From NCBI GenBank assembly GCA_900491605.1, contig UESW01004424.1:683322-747321 (forward strand): a stretch of DNA of 64,000 nt, in the 5' to 3' direction. Below the pieces are notes generated by a model. The model searched no databases. It was not told where the DNA came from and was given only the letters and a program-made list of their open reading frames with translations. A program made the translations under genes and the position numbers. Positions 11,501-23,342 of this stretch are shown here, piece by piece. Position 1 is the stretch's first letter. Every line of letters begins with the position of its first letter. This DNA comes from Calamus simplicifolius. Its lineage: Eukaryota; Streptophyta; Magnoliopsida; Arecales; Arecaceae.

Positions 11501-12080
11501 TGACAAAGATAATGAGTGGTACATCGATATTAGAGCTACTAGACATGTCTGCTCTGATAAGAGTATATTCTCATCATATACTCCTATTAGAGGTAAAAAT
11601 TTGGTCATGGATAATTATGCTTCATCAAAGATAGAAGGATTTGGACGAATAGTTCTGAAGATGACATCTGGAAAAGAACTTTTGTTGAATGATGTATTGC
11701 ATGTTTCAGACATTCGAAAAAATCTTGTGTCAGGCTTCCTCCTAAGTAAACATGAATTTAGGATGATTTTCGAGTCTAATAAATTTGTACTGACCAAAGA
11801 GGGGATATTTCTAGGAAGGGGTTACTTGAATAATGGGTTATTCAAGAAGAAGGTAATGATTGTACACTGAAACCCTAAAAAGAATAAAGATTCCTCTTCT
11901 GTCTATATGGTTGAATCGTGTTCTTTATGGAATGATAGATTAGGACATATGAATTTTAATTCATTACAAAAATTAATGAATTTAGAATTGTTACCTAATC
12001 ATCAAATCAATCTACATTATAAGTGTAAAGTGTGTGTTGAAGCTAAGATAACAAAACATCATTTCTTTCAATAGAAAGAA
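11500..12080 (+). pseudogene. copia A protease and integrase zinc-finger region
   Basis: The protease block reads WYIDIRATRHVC where copia elements have WxxDSGA; the catalytic Asp remains but the Ser-Gly is changed to Ile-Arg. Conserved downstream pieces include LLNDVLHVSDIRKNLVSG. The frame stops at 11868-11870. The next segment gives the GAG-pre-integrase zinc finger, with LWNDRLGHMNFNSLQKL and then CKVCVEAKITKHHF, and a stop at about 12072. The enzyme would mature the polyprotein and the finger would support integration. Both are broken here. Confidence 0.8.
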
Positions 12081-12720
12081 ATACTGAAATACTGAACCTC
12101 TAAACTTAATTCACAGTGATCTATGTGATTTAAAGTCAGTACAATCTAGAGGAGGTAAAAAATATTTTATAACTTTTATTGATGATTCACTAGATACTGT
12201 TATGTGTATCTACTAAAGTCTAAAGATAAGGCTTTAGAAATATTTAAAAGTTATAAGAATGAAGTTGAAAATCAACTTGGTAAAAAGATTAAGACTATAA
12301 GGAGTGATAGTGGTGGAGAATACGATGCACCTTTTGATGGATTTTGTCAAGAACATGGCATTATTCATCAAACTATTGCTCCTTACTCGCCTCAATCTAA
12401 TGGAGTTGCTAAACGCAAAAATCATACATTGAAAGAAATGATGAATGCTATATTGATAAATTCTGGTACACCACAGAATTTATGGGGAGAAACAATTCTC
12501 TCAACAAATCATATTCTTAATAAAATACTTCTTAAAAGAAAGGATGCTACTCCATATGAATTATGGAAAGAAAAAAGGTCTTCTTATAATTACTTAAAAG
12601 GGTAGGGGTGTCTAGCTAAAGTAGCTATTCCAGACCCTAAAAAGGTCAAAATAGAACCTAAAACTGTTGATTGTATTTTCATAGGTTATGCACAAAATAG
12701 TCAGATATACCTGATATACA
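12080..12720 (+). pseudogene. copia A integrase core
   Basis: HSDLCDLKSVQSRGGKKYF carries the first catalytic Asp and IRSDSGGEYDAPFDGFC the second. The block that should supply the catalytic Glu reads NGVAKRKNHTLKEM, whereas relatives have NGVAERKN, so the Glu is now Lys. TPYELWKEK and IFIGYA are the usual downstream pieces. There is a frame change near 12205 and a stop at 12603. It would insert the cDNA into chromosomes if functional; it is inactive. Confidence 0.85.
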
Positions 12721-12949
12721 GAAAAATACAATCATGAAATCAAGGAATGCATCATTCTTTAAAGATGTGTTTCCAAAGAAAAGGATATTAGCAATAAGTT
12801 TAAATAAAGAACTTATGATAATGTTGCTAGTAGTGGTCATCAGGAAAAATATCCTGAAGATGAACCCAGACGCAGTAAAAGACCCAAAGTAACAAAATCT
12901 TCTGGTCCTAATTATGTAACATACATGTTACAGAATGAACCTCATACAT

Positions 12950-14025
12950 TCATGGAAGCAATGTCTACTCCAGAAGCACTCTTTTGGAAGAAAGTTATTA
13001 ATAGCGAAATTGAGTCCATCATGCATAATCATACCTGAGAATTGGTAGACTTACCATTAGGTATAAAGCCTCTGGGTGCAAATGGATTTTTAAAAAGAAG
13101 TTAAAGGCTGATGGATCAATTGATAAGTATAAAACTAGATTAGTGGCTAAGGGTTTCAAATAAAAGGAAGGACTAGACTTTTTTGATACCTATTTACCAA
13201 TAACAAGAATAACATCTATAAGAATATTAATTGCCTTTGCAGCCATTAAAAATCTTGAAATTTATCAAATGGATGTTAAAATAGCCTTTCTAAATGGTGA
13301 ATTAGAGGAAGAAATATATATGGAACAATCTAAGGGATTTGTTATTCCTGGTCAAGAAAGGAAGGTGTGTAGACCTGTTAAATCCTCTTATATGGATTAA
13401 AACAAGTACCTAAGCATTGGCATATAAAATTTGATAATGTCATGTTATCAAATAGATTCAAAATAAATGAATGTGATAAATGTATATATGCCAAAACCCT
13501 ACCTGAAGGGTATGTGATAATCTGCTTATATGTGGATGATATATTAATCATTGGTAGTAATACTGATATGATTAAACATACAAAGAAAATGTTAATTAAA
13601 CATTTTGACATGAAAGATATAGGTAAAGCAGATGTTATACTAGAGATTCGAATCACTAGAACATCTGAAGGAATAATGTTGTCTCAATCTCATTATATTG
13701 AGAAAATATTAAATAAGTTCAATAAGTATGATACTAACCCAATTAAAACACCTATAGATGTTAATCTACATCTGGCTAAGCATACTGAGGAACCCATATC
13801 ATAATTAGAATATTTATGAATAATTGGCAGTTTAATGTATGTCATGAATTGCACTGTCCTGACATAGCTTATGCTGTAAATAACTTAAGTAGATTCACTA
13901 GTAATCCAGGTTCAAGTCATTGGATAGCACTAATAAAGGTATTGAGATATTTACGATATATCCTAAATTATGGATTACATTATTTCAGATATCCAGCTGT
14001 ACTAGAAGAATATAGTGATGCCAAT
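12950..14025 (+). pseudogene. copia A reverse transcriptase, ending at the gypsy B insertion
   Basis: Blocks in order are WKKVINSEIESIM, GCKWIFKKKLKADGSIDK, RLVAKGFK (stop), the palm motif YQMDVKIAFLNGELEEEIYM, a frameshifted KSLYGLKQ-like stretch at about 13380, and CLYVDDILIIGSNTDM with the YVDD catalytic pair intact. The start of RNase H (LRYLRYILNYGLHYF, EYSDAN) is reached just before gypsy B inserts. Several stops and at least one frameshift are present. The domain order (integrase before RT) identifies copia. Confidence 0.88.
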
Positions 14026-14695
14026 TGAATTGGTGCGGGCACCAGGATCAAGCAGAGGATTTTTAATCCTCTGTGGATATCTGATTAGGTTTGTGGGGTT
14101 TGATTCAGTTGGAAACTAGGTTTATTTTATTTTAATTTGGGTCCAATTTTATTTTTGTTTGGGCATTTGAGTCCTGTCTTTTGAGTTGGTACTCGTTATT
14201 AGGGTTTGGGTCATATTGAACCAGCTCATTATGAGCTTGGGTCAATTTGAGTCCAGTCCAGTCCAGTTGGTATTGTATTAAGTTTATTCAGCTTACAAGA
14301 GGAGATACTAGTATTGGAGCAGAAGACAAGGTCATCACAATCAAACAGAGCAGCTGCTAAATTCAAGTTGGTGCCACATCTATATAAGAAGTCACATGTC
14401 GGTCACATACATGTCACCCTCCAGTATAAGTATTTCACACGCCATCTAGCAGAGCAAGCAGGTCAACAAGATAAGCCTCAATCCTCCAAATCATGCAACC
14501 CTATTTGAAAGAATTCCAGCCCAAAGAAGCAGCAAAGGAACGCCCTTTTATTGCCACCCATAAATTGCCTTTTTTGAAAGGGATTTTTATGGCATGAAGT
14601 TTTTTTTCTATGTAATCTAATCCACACTTTAGGAAGAAAGTGGGTGCCCCTTTTTTTCCATATATGTATTTACTTGGGCCATAAGTCTCTTGCTC

Positions 14696-14703
14696 TATAA
14701 AAG
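14696..14703 (+). promoter_or_regulatory. TATA box of gypsy B 5' LTR
   Basis: TATAAAAG followed by AGACCCTCTTGTATG is conserved in the 3' LTR at about 22217. The placement suits a U3/R promoter. Confidence 0.5.
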
Positions 14704-15085
14704 AGACCCTCTTGTATGAATTATGCATCTTTGAATTATTAATCAATCAATCCAGTTTTGAGTTATTGTGAGTTTTGTTATTTGGTTCTCTGGTGCTCTT
14801 GATTCCCTTCTCCTGCGCGTGCCAACATCCCAATCTTCAGAAGAAACCCTGGCCGCTGCCCTTGTTTTCCTCTAGTGGACGCCCAAGAGCTTTTTGACCG
14901 CCACTCCTTCTCTACTTCTTCCTTGCCTCTTTGCCTTTAATCTGACTTTTGCAGCCGACCTTGTTTTCCTCTAGTGGATGCCCAAGAGCTTTTTGACTGC
15001 CACTCCTCTACTTCTTCCTTGCCTCTTTGCCTCTAATCTGACTTTTCTCTCTTGTTCTTTAACCATTGGATGGTGTTCTTGCAGG

Positions 15086-15442
15086 CATAGTTGTCAGACC
15101 TGGCCCGGAGATTGACCCAGCCAAGGGCTCGGGTCATCGGGTCACTGGTTCAACCGTTGGGTCACTGGTTCAACCATCGATCAATTATATTAATATACAA
15201 ATATATTTATATTAATAAAAATTAATTTTTAATAAAAAATTTAAGGTTAACATTATAATAAAACCCGTGACCCGAACCGGTTCGGGTTGGATTGATCGGT
15301 TCATGGATGAACCGGATGGGTTGACTGGATTATTCTGGGTCACTTACATATTCGGTTTTATATTGAAACCGGACCGGCTTGGCCTTTGGGTCCCAGTTCA
15401 ACCAGTCCAACCGGCCGGTTTGGTCCGGTTCTGACAACTATG
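15086..15442. mobile_element. hAT-type MITE, 357 bp
   Basis: Terminal inverted repeats CATAGTTGTCAGA and TCTGACAACTATG are flanked by a perfect 8-bp target duplication, CTTGCAGG (15078-15085 and 15443-15450). The 3' LTR of gypsy B lacks the insertion, giving an empty-site comparison inside the same window. An 8-bp duplication and CA-starting terminal repeats are hallmarks of the hAT superfamily. The interior is a GGTTC/ACCGG-rich foldback-like sequence with no coding capacity, so it needed a transposase from elsewhere. Confidence 0.92.
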
Positions 15443-15830
15443 CTTGCAGGTCCCTCAGTAATCACGAATCCAGGATTCAAGGTGATCGCCATCCACGTCA
15501 GCGGATACTTAGCCGCAGATTCACGGGCTCGGGGCTTGGTCATCTAGGGTGCATCCACCAAGCAGAGCGATCCCTTCAGCATCTCGATCTCCTTATCCTG
15601 CTAGGTACACTCCCTCTAATATGCTAATAGCTTTATTGTGGAAGAGCAAGCCCTACCGGGGCTTCTAGCCTCGACGGTCTTTCTTCTTTACTTTTCTGTG
15701 GAATTATTTCGCGTGCAGAGTTACTGTGAGTTTTCTTGAATTTCTCTTAGGCTATTACTTCGGATGACTAATCAACTATAATCATTAATCATATAAAATT
15801 TACTTGCATGTGAATCGGTCCTGCATCAGT

Positions 15831-15842
15831 TTGGTATCAAAG
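15831..15842 (+). promoter_or_regulatory. Primer-binding site of gypsy B
   Basis: TGGTATCAAAGC begins two bases after the 5' LTR. It matches the common plant primer-binding site TGGTATCAGAGC, complementary to the 3' end of initiator methionine tRNA, with one change. Confidence 0.85.
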
Positions 15843-16755
15843 CATGGTTAAGGCTTGATTTTTAATTCACGTTATTATCAGTATATCATCTGTTAATTGA
15901 ATTATTTCTGCCTGCATATATCAGAAAATTATGAAATTTATTTCTTTGAATTCGTTATAATTTAAAGTATTTTTTATTATTTTTAAAAAATTTAATTCGA
16001 TCTGTGAATTAACTGCATACCTAAAAACATAAAAATTTCTAAAATTTTGTTAATTGAAATATTTTTGCTGCATATACATCAGAAAATTACGAAATTTGTT
16101 TCTCTGGATTTATTATAATTTAAAGTATTTTTTGTTATTTCTAAGAATTTAATTCAATATGCGAAATTTTTTTTTGAGATTTATTGCTATTTATAGATTT
16201 CTAAATTAGGGTTTATGTTTTGCATGTCATTCATCTGCATTAAATTACTTTTAAGGGCTCTCATTGATGTCAGATAAGGGAGGGATTGAGACCCCTTCCT
16301 TGGCCCAAAACAACCACCCATGCATTCCAATCCCAAGCCTTTAATCTAAAACTGAGTAGCAACTTAATTGACATTTGCTCTAGAGGGCTAGGAACACCAA
16401 CAGACGGTCTAGTGTACTGGAGGAGACTAATGCAAATCAATCTGGTGTGTGCTCTGAAATTGGTATCTAGAAGGGAGGTCAAATGTCAAATGACTTAAGC
16501 GGAGTGTTGAGGTTATTCTAATTAGGCATCTGCAATTTATGGGACGAGCCTCCCCCCTCCCACCTGTCCCAACTAACAATTGAAGAGTTACTGTTAGATT
16601 GGCTTGCATTAAGCCAAATCCTTTATTCTGGATGACTAGGCCTAGCATACCATAGTCCAAGTCAGACTGAGTCTTGTGTGTTTGATTGTGTTTGCATGTG
16701 CACTAGATCAGGAGCATCTTTTCGCTTGTCACTACCTCCATTACAGGCTGAACCC

Positions 16756-18095
16756 ATGGCTAATCAAAATATTGAGGATCACTTAAGGATCATCACTGAA
16801 CAACTAGCCTGAATAAACCAAGACATCAAGCAATATGAGGCTAGATTAGGGTCTAGGTTCGATCAAGTCGAAACTAGGTTAGGCATCCTAGAAGAAGCCC
16901 GTGAGGCCCATACTGAGTCTGATCATGAGACCCCACCTCATCCTAGGAGAGCCCAACAACCTGACCTCTATATAAGGCCAAACCCTAGGGGACCTCCACA
17001 TCATGATCCTCACTTTGGGGATGGGCCTAAGAGACCACCTCGACCTGATTTAGTCCTAGATGTCCTTCCTAGGAGACCCAATCATGAGGCAGTAGACCAA
17101 GAAGAAAGAGCCCTTAGAAGTGTCAGATTTGAAGTACCTACTTTCAATGGCTCTATGGACCCTAAGGACTACCTAGATTGGGAGGAAGAGATGGACCAAT
17201 ACTTTGACTGGTATGATATGTCTGGGGAGCGTAAGTTTAGATTTGTCAAGCTCAAGTTAGTACGACATGCTAGGTTATACTGGGCCATTATAGAGCGAAG
17301 GAAAGCACTAGAGGGTAGGGACCCCATAGTCACCTGGCGTGCCATGAAGGCTAGACTTCGGTCCAATTATGTCCCCACATCGTATGACCAAAGCCTATTG
17401 GACCAATGCCAGGGATTAATTCAGGATAGCAAAACTGTGAATGAATACATTGCTACATTTCAAGAGTATACTATAAGGTGTAATATCGTTCAGTCTGAAG
17501 AAGTCACCCTATCCAAGTTTAGGTATGGCCTGAGAGCAGATATTCAAAGAGAATTCTACCTGAGATGAGTACATGATTTAGATGAAGCTTACCATGTTGC
17601 TAGGAATTATGAACGTTTTCAGAGAGGGCCACCCTATCGTAGATCAGAGGCTACTAAGAGCCCTAGCCCATATCCAGGATCTAGCCATGCCTATTTTAGT
17701 CGTCCCAGACCTACAAGTACTCAGACCCCCGCCAGACTTACCCGAGTCGACCCAACACTAGCCGACCCAGTACAAGCCGAACCGAGTTGAGTCAACCCCA
17801 AAATAGTACCCTTATATCCCAGAGAGAGGATAAGGGCAAATCTGTAGAGGTCCAGAGAAATCCCAACCCCCAGATCAAATGCTTTAGATGCAACAAACCA
17901 GGACATATGATCAACCAGTGCCCAGTCATATCCCTTCATATAGATGAGTTACCTGAGACTGAATTTGAGCCCCTTATTGAGTCTGAGGGAGAGGTCTATG
18001 AGGCTGATATCCATCTGATAGATGAGTATGATGGAGAGGAGAAAACATTTGATTCTAAAGATCTACTAGGAGTGGTTAGATGTATCTTGATCTAG
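16756..18095 (+). pseudogene. gypsy B gag
   Basis: The frame opens MANQNIEDHLRIITEQLA, then a stop. It continues through a coiled, charged N-terminus, a Pro/Arg-rich linker and the conserved retrotransposon gag core (VPTFNGSMDPKDYLDWEEEM, FVKLKLVRHARLYW, LRSNYVPTSY, LSKFRYGLRADIQREFYLR), then a second stop at about 17566. The C-terminal part is in another frame and keeps a perfect zinc knuckle, CFRCNKPGHMINQC (C-X2-C-X4-H-X4-C). Gag would coat the RNA in cytoplasmic particles. Two stops and a frame change make it non-functional. Confidence 0.88.
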
Positions 18096-18167
18096 ACTCA
18101 AACTAAGGACCAGGAAGATTGGCGTAGGACTAACATCCTACAGACTTTTGTTAAGATAGGGGATAAG

Positions 18168-18665
18168 ATGCTCAAGATAATAGTTGATAGCGGGAGTTGT
18201 GTCAATGCCATTTCTGCCAATACATTTAAATCACTAGGATTGGCCAGAGTTCCTCATCCTAGTCCCTATAAGGTCTCGTGGGTAGATTCCACCTCTATCC
18301 CAATCAAGTCTAGATGCCAAATACTAATCAAATTGCAAAATTATGAAGAAAAGATCGAGTGCGATGTAATTCCTATGGGTGTTAGTAGTATTATATTAGG
18401 TCGACCTTGGCTTTACGATCACGTTGCCACCTTGTTTAGTCGATCTAACATCTGCTCTTTTAAACACAATGGAAACAAGTATGTAATACATCCAGTTCCA
18501 CCTAGGGACCCAATCAAGAAAGGATCTAGTAGCCTTAAGGATAACAAGCCAAGAGTTAATCTGATTAAAGCTAAGGAATTAGAAAAGGACATCACTGAGG
18601 GTAACTCTGTTTATATTTTGACCACTAAAGAGATCCATAAATTAGTCCAAAAGGAACAACCCTAA
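18168..18665 (+). pseudogene. gypsy B aspartic protease
   Basis: The frame contains MLKIIVDSGSCVNAIS, with the retropepsin DSG intact, and VSSIILGRPWLYDH, the second conserved motif (ILGRPW). About 165 codons are open and end in a stop just before RT, where a continuous polyprotein is expected. The domain itself looks undamaged, but it is cut off from gag and RT by stops. Confidence 0.85.
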
Positions 18666-18679
18666 GAAGTAATTGAGGC

Positions 18680-19434
18680 CCTAGAGGAATTTAAGGATGT
18701 CTTCCCTGAAGAGTTGCCTGATCATTACCACCCTTGAGAGACATCCAACATGCCATTGACCTGATCTTAGGATCCACCCTTTCAAACCTTTCCCATTATA
18801 GGATGAACCCCACTGAGCATCAAGAACTACAGAAACAAGTGGAAGAATTATTTAGGAAAGGAATCATTAGGGAGAGCTTAAGCCCTTGTGCAGTTCCTGC
18901 ACTCTTAACCCCTAAGAAGATGGTACCTGGAGAATGTGCGATAGTAGGGCCATCAACAAAATTACTATCAAATATAAGTTTTCTATCCCCAGATTAGATG
19001 ACATGTTAGACATGATGGCGGGTGCCACCATCTTTTCCAAGATAGACCTTAAGAGTGGTTACCATCAGGTTAGAATTAGACCAGGGGATGAGTGGAAGAC
19101 TGCATTTAAGACTAGAGAAGGTCTGTTTGAATGGGTCGTGATGCCTTTTGGGCTTTCAAACGCACCCAGTATATTCATGAGAATCATGACCCAGGTCCTG
19201 AAAGAGTACATGAGAAAATTCTTAGTGGTCTGTTTTGACAATATATTAATTTATAGCAAGACCAAAGAGGACCATCTTAACCATCTCAGATTAATCTGTC
19301 AGACCCTTAGAGAGAATAGCCTTTATGCAAACCTTAAGAAGTATGATTTCATGATGCATAGGGTTATCTTTCTAGGTTTTGTAGTAACCTCAGAAGGTAT
19401 CTCAGTGGATCTGAAAATGTTAGGTCGATTGTAA
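18680..19434 (+). pseudogene. gypsy B reverse transcriptase
   Basis: RT blocks in order are HRMNPTEHQELQKQ-like (HYRMNPTEHQELQKQVEE), GIIRESLSPCAVPALLTPKK, a frame change, CDSRAINKITIKYKFSIPRL, FSKIDLKSGYHQVRIRPGDE, TAFKTREGLFEWVVMPFGL and KEYMRKFLVVCFDNILIYSK. The usual catalytic motif YFDD has become CFDN, losing the second aspartate, which is required for activity. YANLKKYDFMMHRVIFLGF follows. It is clearly inactive. Confidence 0.9.
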
Positions 19435-19990
19435 AGTGGCTTGTACCCAAATGTCCACGATGTCGCAGCTTCCATGGTCTAGCAACCTTTTATAGAGATT
19501 CATTAGGGGATTTAGCACCATCGTCGCACCCATCACTGATTGTATTAGGAAGGGTAATTTCGAGTGGACTAAGTCAGCTAATAAGGTCTTCCTAGAGCTT
19601 AAGGATAGGATAACTCATGCACCCGTACTTAGACTTTAGACTTTTCTAAGGTGTTTAAGGTTGCGTGCGACGTGTCAGGAGTAGGCATAGGTGGAGTGTT
19701 AAGCCAAGAAAATCATCCCATAGTTTTCTTTAGTGAAAAACTAAATGAAGCTAAACTTAAATATTCCATCTATGATAAGGAATTCTATGCGGTAGTACAG
19801 GCCCTTAAGTATTGGAGACATTATTTGATGCCGCATAAGTTTGTTTTATTTTCTGATCATGAGGCACTCAATTTCTGAACTCCCAAAAGAAGCTCAATTC
19901 TAGGCACGAAAAATGGGCTGAATACATTCAGGCATACACTTTTGTCCTGAAACACCGTGCCGGGGTAGAAAAAAAGGTAGCACATGCCCT
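19435..19990 (+). pseudogene. gypsy B RNase H
   Basis: Conserved pieces are FKVACDVSGVGIGGVLSQ (first Asp), YDKEFYAVVQALKYWRHYL (Glu) and FSDHEALNF (Asp), followed in other frames by KLNSRHEKWAEYIQ-like and HALSRK-like remnants. It would degrade the RNA strand of the hybrid. Frame breaks occur near 19435, 19640 and 19876. Confidence 0.8.
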
Positions 19991-20006
19991 AAGCCGCAAG
20001 TCTTTA

Positions 20007-21150
20007 TTGTTGAGTACTGTTAGCGCCGAAGTTATAGGGTTCAATCGAATAAAAGATGAGTATGAGACTTACCCTGACTTTGGTGAAATTCATAAGACCC
20101 TTCGGCTAGGACCATCCAGTACCAGTGGAGATTATACCATCCAGGATGGTTACCTTTTTAGGAGCAATAGACTTTGTATTCCTAGGACGTTACTTAGAGA
20201 GTTCCTAGTCTGGGAAACGCATGCTGGGGGATTAGCTGGTCATTTTGGAAGAGATAAGACTATCCTAGCAATAAAGGACCAATTTTACTGGCCAGGATTT
20301 AAAAGGCTCGTTGCCCGATAGTAGCCCGATGTCGAACTTGTGCCGTTGCAAAACAGCAGAAGCAGAACACCGGTCTATATACTTCATTTGCTAATGCCAG
20401 ATCGTCTTTGGCAAGACCTCAGTATGGACTTCATTCTAGGATTACCTAAGACCCAGAAGAAGCATGACTCCATCTTTATAGTGGTCGATAGGTTCTCTAA
20501 GATGGCATACTTTATCCCTTGTTCGTAAACCTTTGATGCATTTAGGGTAGCCTGACTTTTCTTAGACATTGTGGTCAAGCTCCATGGCCTACCCAAGACC
20601 ATTGTTTCTGATAGGGATGTTAGGTTCACCAGCTACTTTTGAAAAATGCTATGGCATCTGTTAGAGACCAAACTTAATTTTTCTACAGCCTTTTACCCCC
20701 AAACGGATGGACAAACTGAAGTGGTGAACCGTAGTCTAGGAAACCTTCTTAGGTGCCTGGTAGGCGAAAACCTAGGGACGTGGGATCTATTGCCACCTCA
20801 TGCAGAGTTCGCCTATAATAGCTCAGTGAACAGGTCTACAGGCAAGAGTCCATTTGAGATAGCCCACGGGTACAAGCCTAATCGTTCACTTGATTTAATT
20901 CCTTTACCCCTCCACACACGAGTCTTAGAGTCCGCACAAGCATTTGCACAGCATATCGAAGACTTACATAAGGACATTAGTCATAAAATAAATCTAAGTA
21001 ATAAAACTTATAAAAGACTGGCTAACTCCCGAAGAAGAGCCAAAGAGTTCGCTGTAGGGGATTTTGTCATGGTTAGGCTTAGGCCTGAACGGTTCCTGCC
21101 AGGGACGTTAAGAAACTTCAGGCTCGCGAAGCTGGCTCCTTTAAAGTAAT
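20007..21150 (+). pseudogene. gypsy B integrase
   Basis: The N-terminal HHCC finger begins ETHAGGLAGHFGRDKTI and FYWPGFKRLVAR, then hits a stop before the cysteine pair. The core has DLSMDFILGLPKTQKKHDSI (first Asp), TIVSDRDVRFTSYF (second Asp), and FYPQTDGQTEVVNRSLGNLL with the catalytic Glu kept. WDLLPPHAEFAYNSSVN and VGDFVMVRLRPERF are the usual C-terminal blocks. Stops at 20320, 20526, 20553 and 20641 disrupt it. Confidence 0.88.
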
Positions 21151-21545
21151 AGAGAAGATAGGACCCAATGCCTATGTGCTAGATCTATCCTCAAATTGGG
21201 GCATTAGCTCAACCTTCAATATTGCAGACTTAGTAGAATATAGGGAACCGGCAGCGATTCCTAGTGAGTACTTTGGACCTAGCCATCCTTTCATGAGCGA
21301 ACCTACCCAGGAGTGTCCACCACCAATTTTACCTGAGCGAGGAGAGCGGATCGATCCTAGACGATCAAGCCATTACGATCCGAAACTATGGTTACAATGC
21401 TATCTGGTCCGATGGCAGGGTCGCTCCGAATCCAACGATTCATGGATTACTTGAGAGGACTTGCAATGCCTCGACCCAGACCTCCTAGAGAGCTACCAGA
21501 GCCAGAGCAACCCATACTCGATAGGGTCGAGTTCCTCCCACCCAG
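21150..21545 (+). pseudogene. gypsy B chromodomain-like tail
   Basis: After IGPNAYVLDLSSNWGISSTF and NIADLVEYRE the frame reaches YLVRWQGRSESNDSWIT, a stop, then EDLQCLDPDLLESY. The VRWQG...SWI..EDL pattern resembles the chromodomain-like module at the integrase end of chromoviruses, which guides insertion to particular chromatin. The assignment is by motif only. Confidence 0.7.
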
Positions 21546-21552
21546 GGAGAAT

Positions 21553-22888
21553 TGAAGCGGGCACCAAGATCAGGCAGAGGATTCTTAATCCTCCATAGAT
21601 ATCTGATTAGGTTTGTAGGGTTTGATTCGGTTGGAAACTAGGTTTATTTTATTTTAATTTGGGTCCAATTTTATTTTTTTTGGGCATTTGAGTCATGTCT
21701 TTTGAGTTGGTACTCGTTATTAGGGTTGGGGTCATATTGAGTCAGCTCATTATGAGCTTGGGTCAATTTGAGTACAGTCCAGTTCAGTTGGTATTGTATT
21801 AAGTTCATTCAGCTTACAAGAGAAGACACCAGTATTGGAGTAGAAGACAAGGCCATCACAGTCAAACAGAGCAGCTGCTAAATTCAAGTTAGCGCCACAC
21901 CTACATAAGAAGTCACATGCCAGCCACGCACCTGCCACCCTCCAGCACAAGCATTCCACACACCACCTAGCAGAGCAAGCATGTCAACAAGATAAGCCTT
22001 AATCCCCCAAATCAAGCAACCCTATTTGGAAGAATTTCAGCCCAAAGAAGCAGCAAAGGGATGCCCTTTTATTGCCACCCATAAATTGCCTTTTTTGAAA
22101 GGGATTTGTATGGCATAAAGTTTTTTTCCATGTAATCTAATCCACACTTTAGGAAGAAAGTGGGTGCCCCTTTTCTTTTCATATGTGTATTTACTTGGGC
22201 CCTAAGTCTTTTGCTCTATAAAAGAGACCCTCTTGTATGAATTATGCATCTTTGAATTATTAATCAATCAATCCAGTTTTGAGTTATTGTGAGTTTTGTT
22301 ATTTGTTTCTCTGGTGCTCTTGATTCCCTTCTCCTCGCGTGCCAACATCCCAATCTCCAGAAGAAACCCTGGTCGCCGCCCTTGTTTTCCTCTAGTGGAC
22401 ACCCAAGAGCTTCTTGACTGCCCCTCCTTCTCTACTTCTTTCTTGTCTCTTTGCCTCTAATCTGACTTTTCTCTCTTGTTCTTTAACCCTTGGATGGTGT
22501 TCTTGCAAATCCCTCAGTAATCACGAATCCAGGATTCAAGGTGATCGCCATCCATGTTAGCGGATACTTAGCCGCAGATCCACGGGCTCAGGGCTTGGTC
22601 ATCCAAGGCGCATCCGCCAGGCAGAGCGACCCCTTCAGCATCTCGATCTTCTCATTCTGTCAGGTACACTCCTACTAATCTGCTAATAGCTTTATTGTGG
22701 GAGAGCAAGCCCTACCAGGGCTTCTTAGCCTCAGCGGTCTTTCTTCTTTACTTTTCTGTGGAACTGTTTCGCATGCGGAGTTACTATGAGTTTTTCTGAA
22801 TCCTTTTTAGGCTATTACTTTGGGAGACTAATCAACTATAATCATTAATCATATAAAATTTACTTGCATGCGAATCGGTCCTACATCA
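21553..22888 (+). repeat. 3' LTR of gypsy B
   Basis: The LTR starts TGAAGCGGGCACC after the purine-rich CCAGGGAGAAT tract and ends CCTACATCA, followed by target duplication TGAAT. It lacks the MITE and the tandem duplication of the 5' LTR and otherwise aligns along its length. Confidence 0.9.
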
Positions 22889-22893
22889 TGAAT

Positions 22894-23342
22894 ATCCTAC
22901 ATAGAAGACAAAATCCATTAATGGATATGTGTTCACCTTAGGAGGAGGTGTTGTATCATGAAAATCTTCTAAACAGACATAAATAGCTTGATCCACTATG
23001 GAATCTGAGTTTATCGCTTTAGAAAAAGCTGCTAAAGAAGCAGAATGGCTTTAAAACTTTTTAGAAGATGTTCTATGTTGATCAAAACATATTTCTGCAA
23101 TATGCATACATTGTGATAATCAATTGGCGATTTGCAGAGCACAAAATAATATATATAATGGTAAGTCTAGACATATTCATCGAAGATATAATACCATTAA
23201 GCAGTTACTTGATCATGAAATAATTTCTATTGGCTACATTCAGTCAAGGAAAAATTTAACGGATCCGTTGACAAAAGGATTACCAAGAGATCAAGTGAAC
23301 TGTTTATTGAGAGGAATGTGTTTAAAGCCTATATCAGAATAA
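22894..23342 (+). pseudogene. copia A RNase H, second part
   Basis: Across the gypsy B insertion the copia frame resumes as ISYIEDKIH-like sequence, then remnants of the STNGYVFTLGGG block and ESEFIALEKAAKEAEWL. The C-terminal part is ICIHCDNQLAICRAQN, then KSRHIHRRYNTIKQLLDH and KNLTDPLTKGLPRDQV, ending ISE stop. Several stops and shifts occur before 23124. This closes the copia A polyprotein. Confidence 0.85.

Larger units (their letters stand above)
14031..15828 (+). repeat. 5' LTR of gypsy B
   Basis: The LTR starts TGGTGCGGGCACC and ends CCTGCATCA. It is about 460 bp longer than its partner for two reasons: a 357-bp MITE plus target duplication (15078-15450), and a tandem duplication of about 95-100 bp (about 14855-15045) of the CTAGTGGA(C/T)GCCCAAGAGCTT segment. 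TATAAAAG at 14696-14703 is the likely promoter. Confidence 0.9.
14031..22888 (+). mobile_element. Ty3/gypsy element B, complete, chromovirus-like
   Basis: Two LTRs (14031-15828 and 21553-22888) bracket gag, protease, RT, RNase H, integrase and a chromodomain-like tail. Target duplication TGAAT at 14026-14030 and 22889-22893 fixes the borders. Removing the element and one TGAAT restores a continuous copia A RNase H region across the joint. It has a good primer-binding site. Stops, frameshifts and an altered RT active site show it is dead, but it is younger than its copia host. Confidence 0.92.

Noticed and set aside
11147..11608. 153-codon minus-strand frame opposite copia gag
   Set aside because: Antisense shadow of the well-supported plus-strand gag/protease; no recognisable domain.
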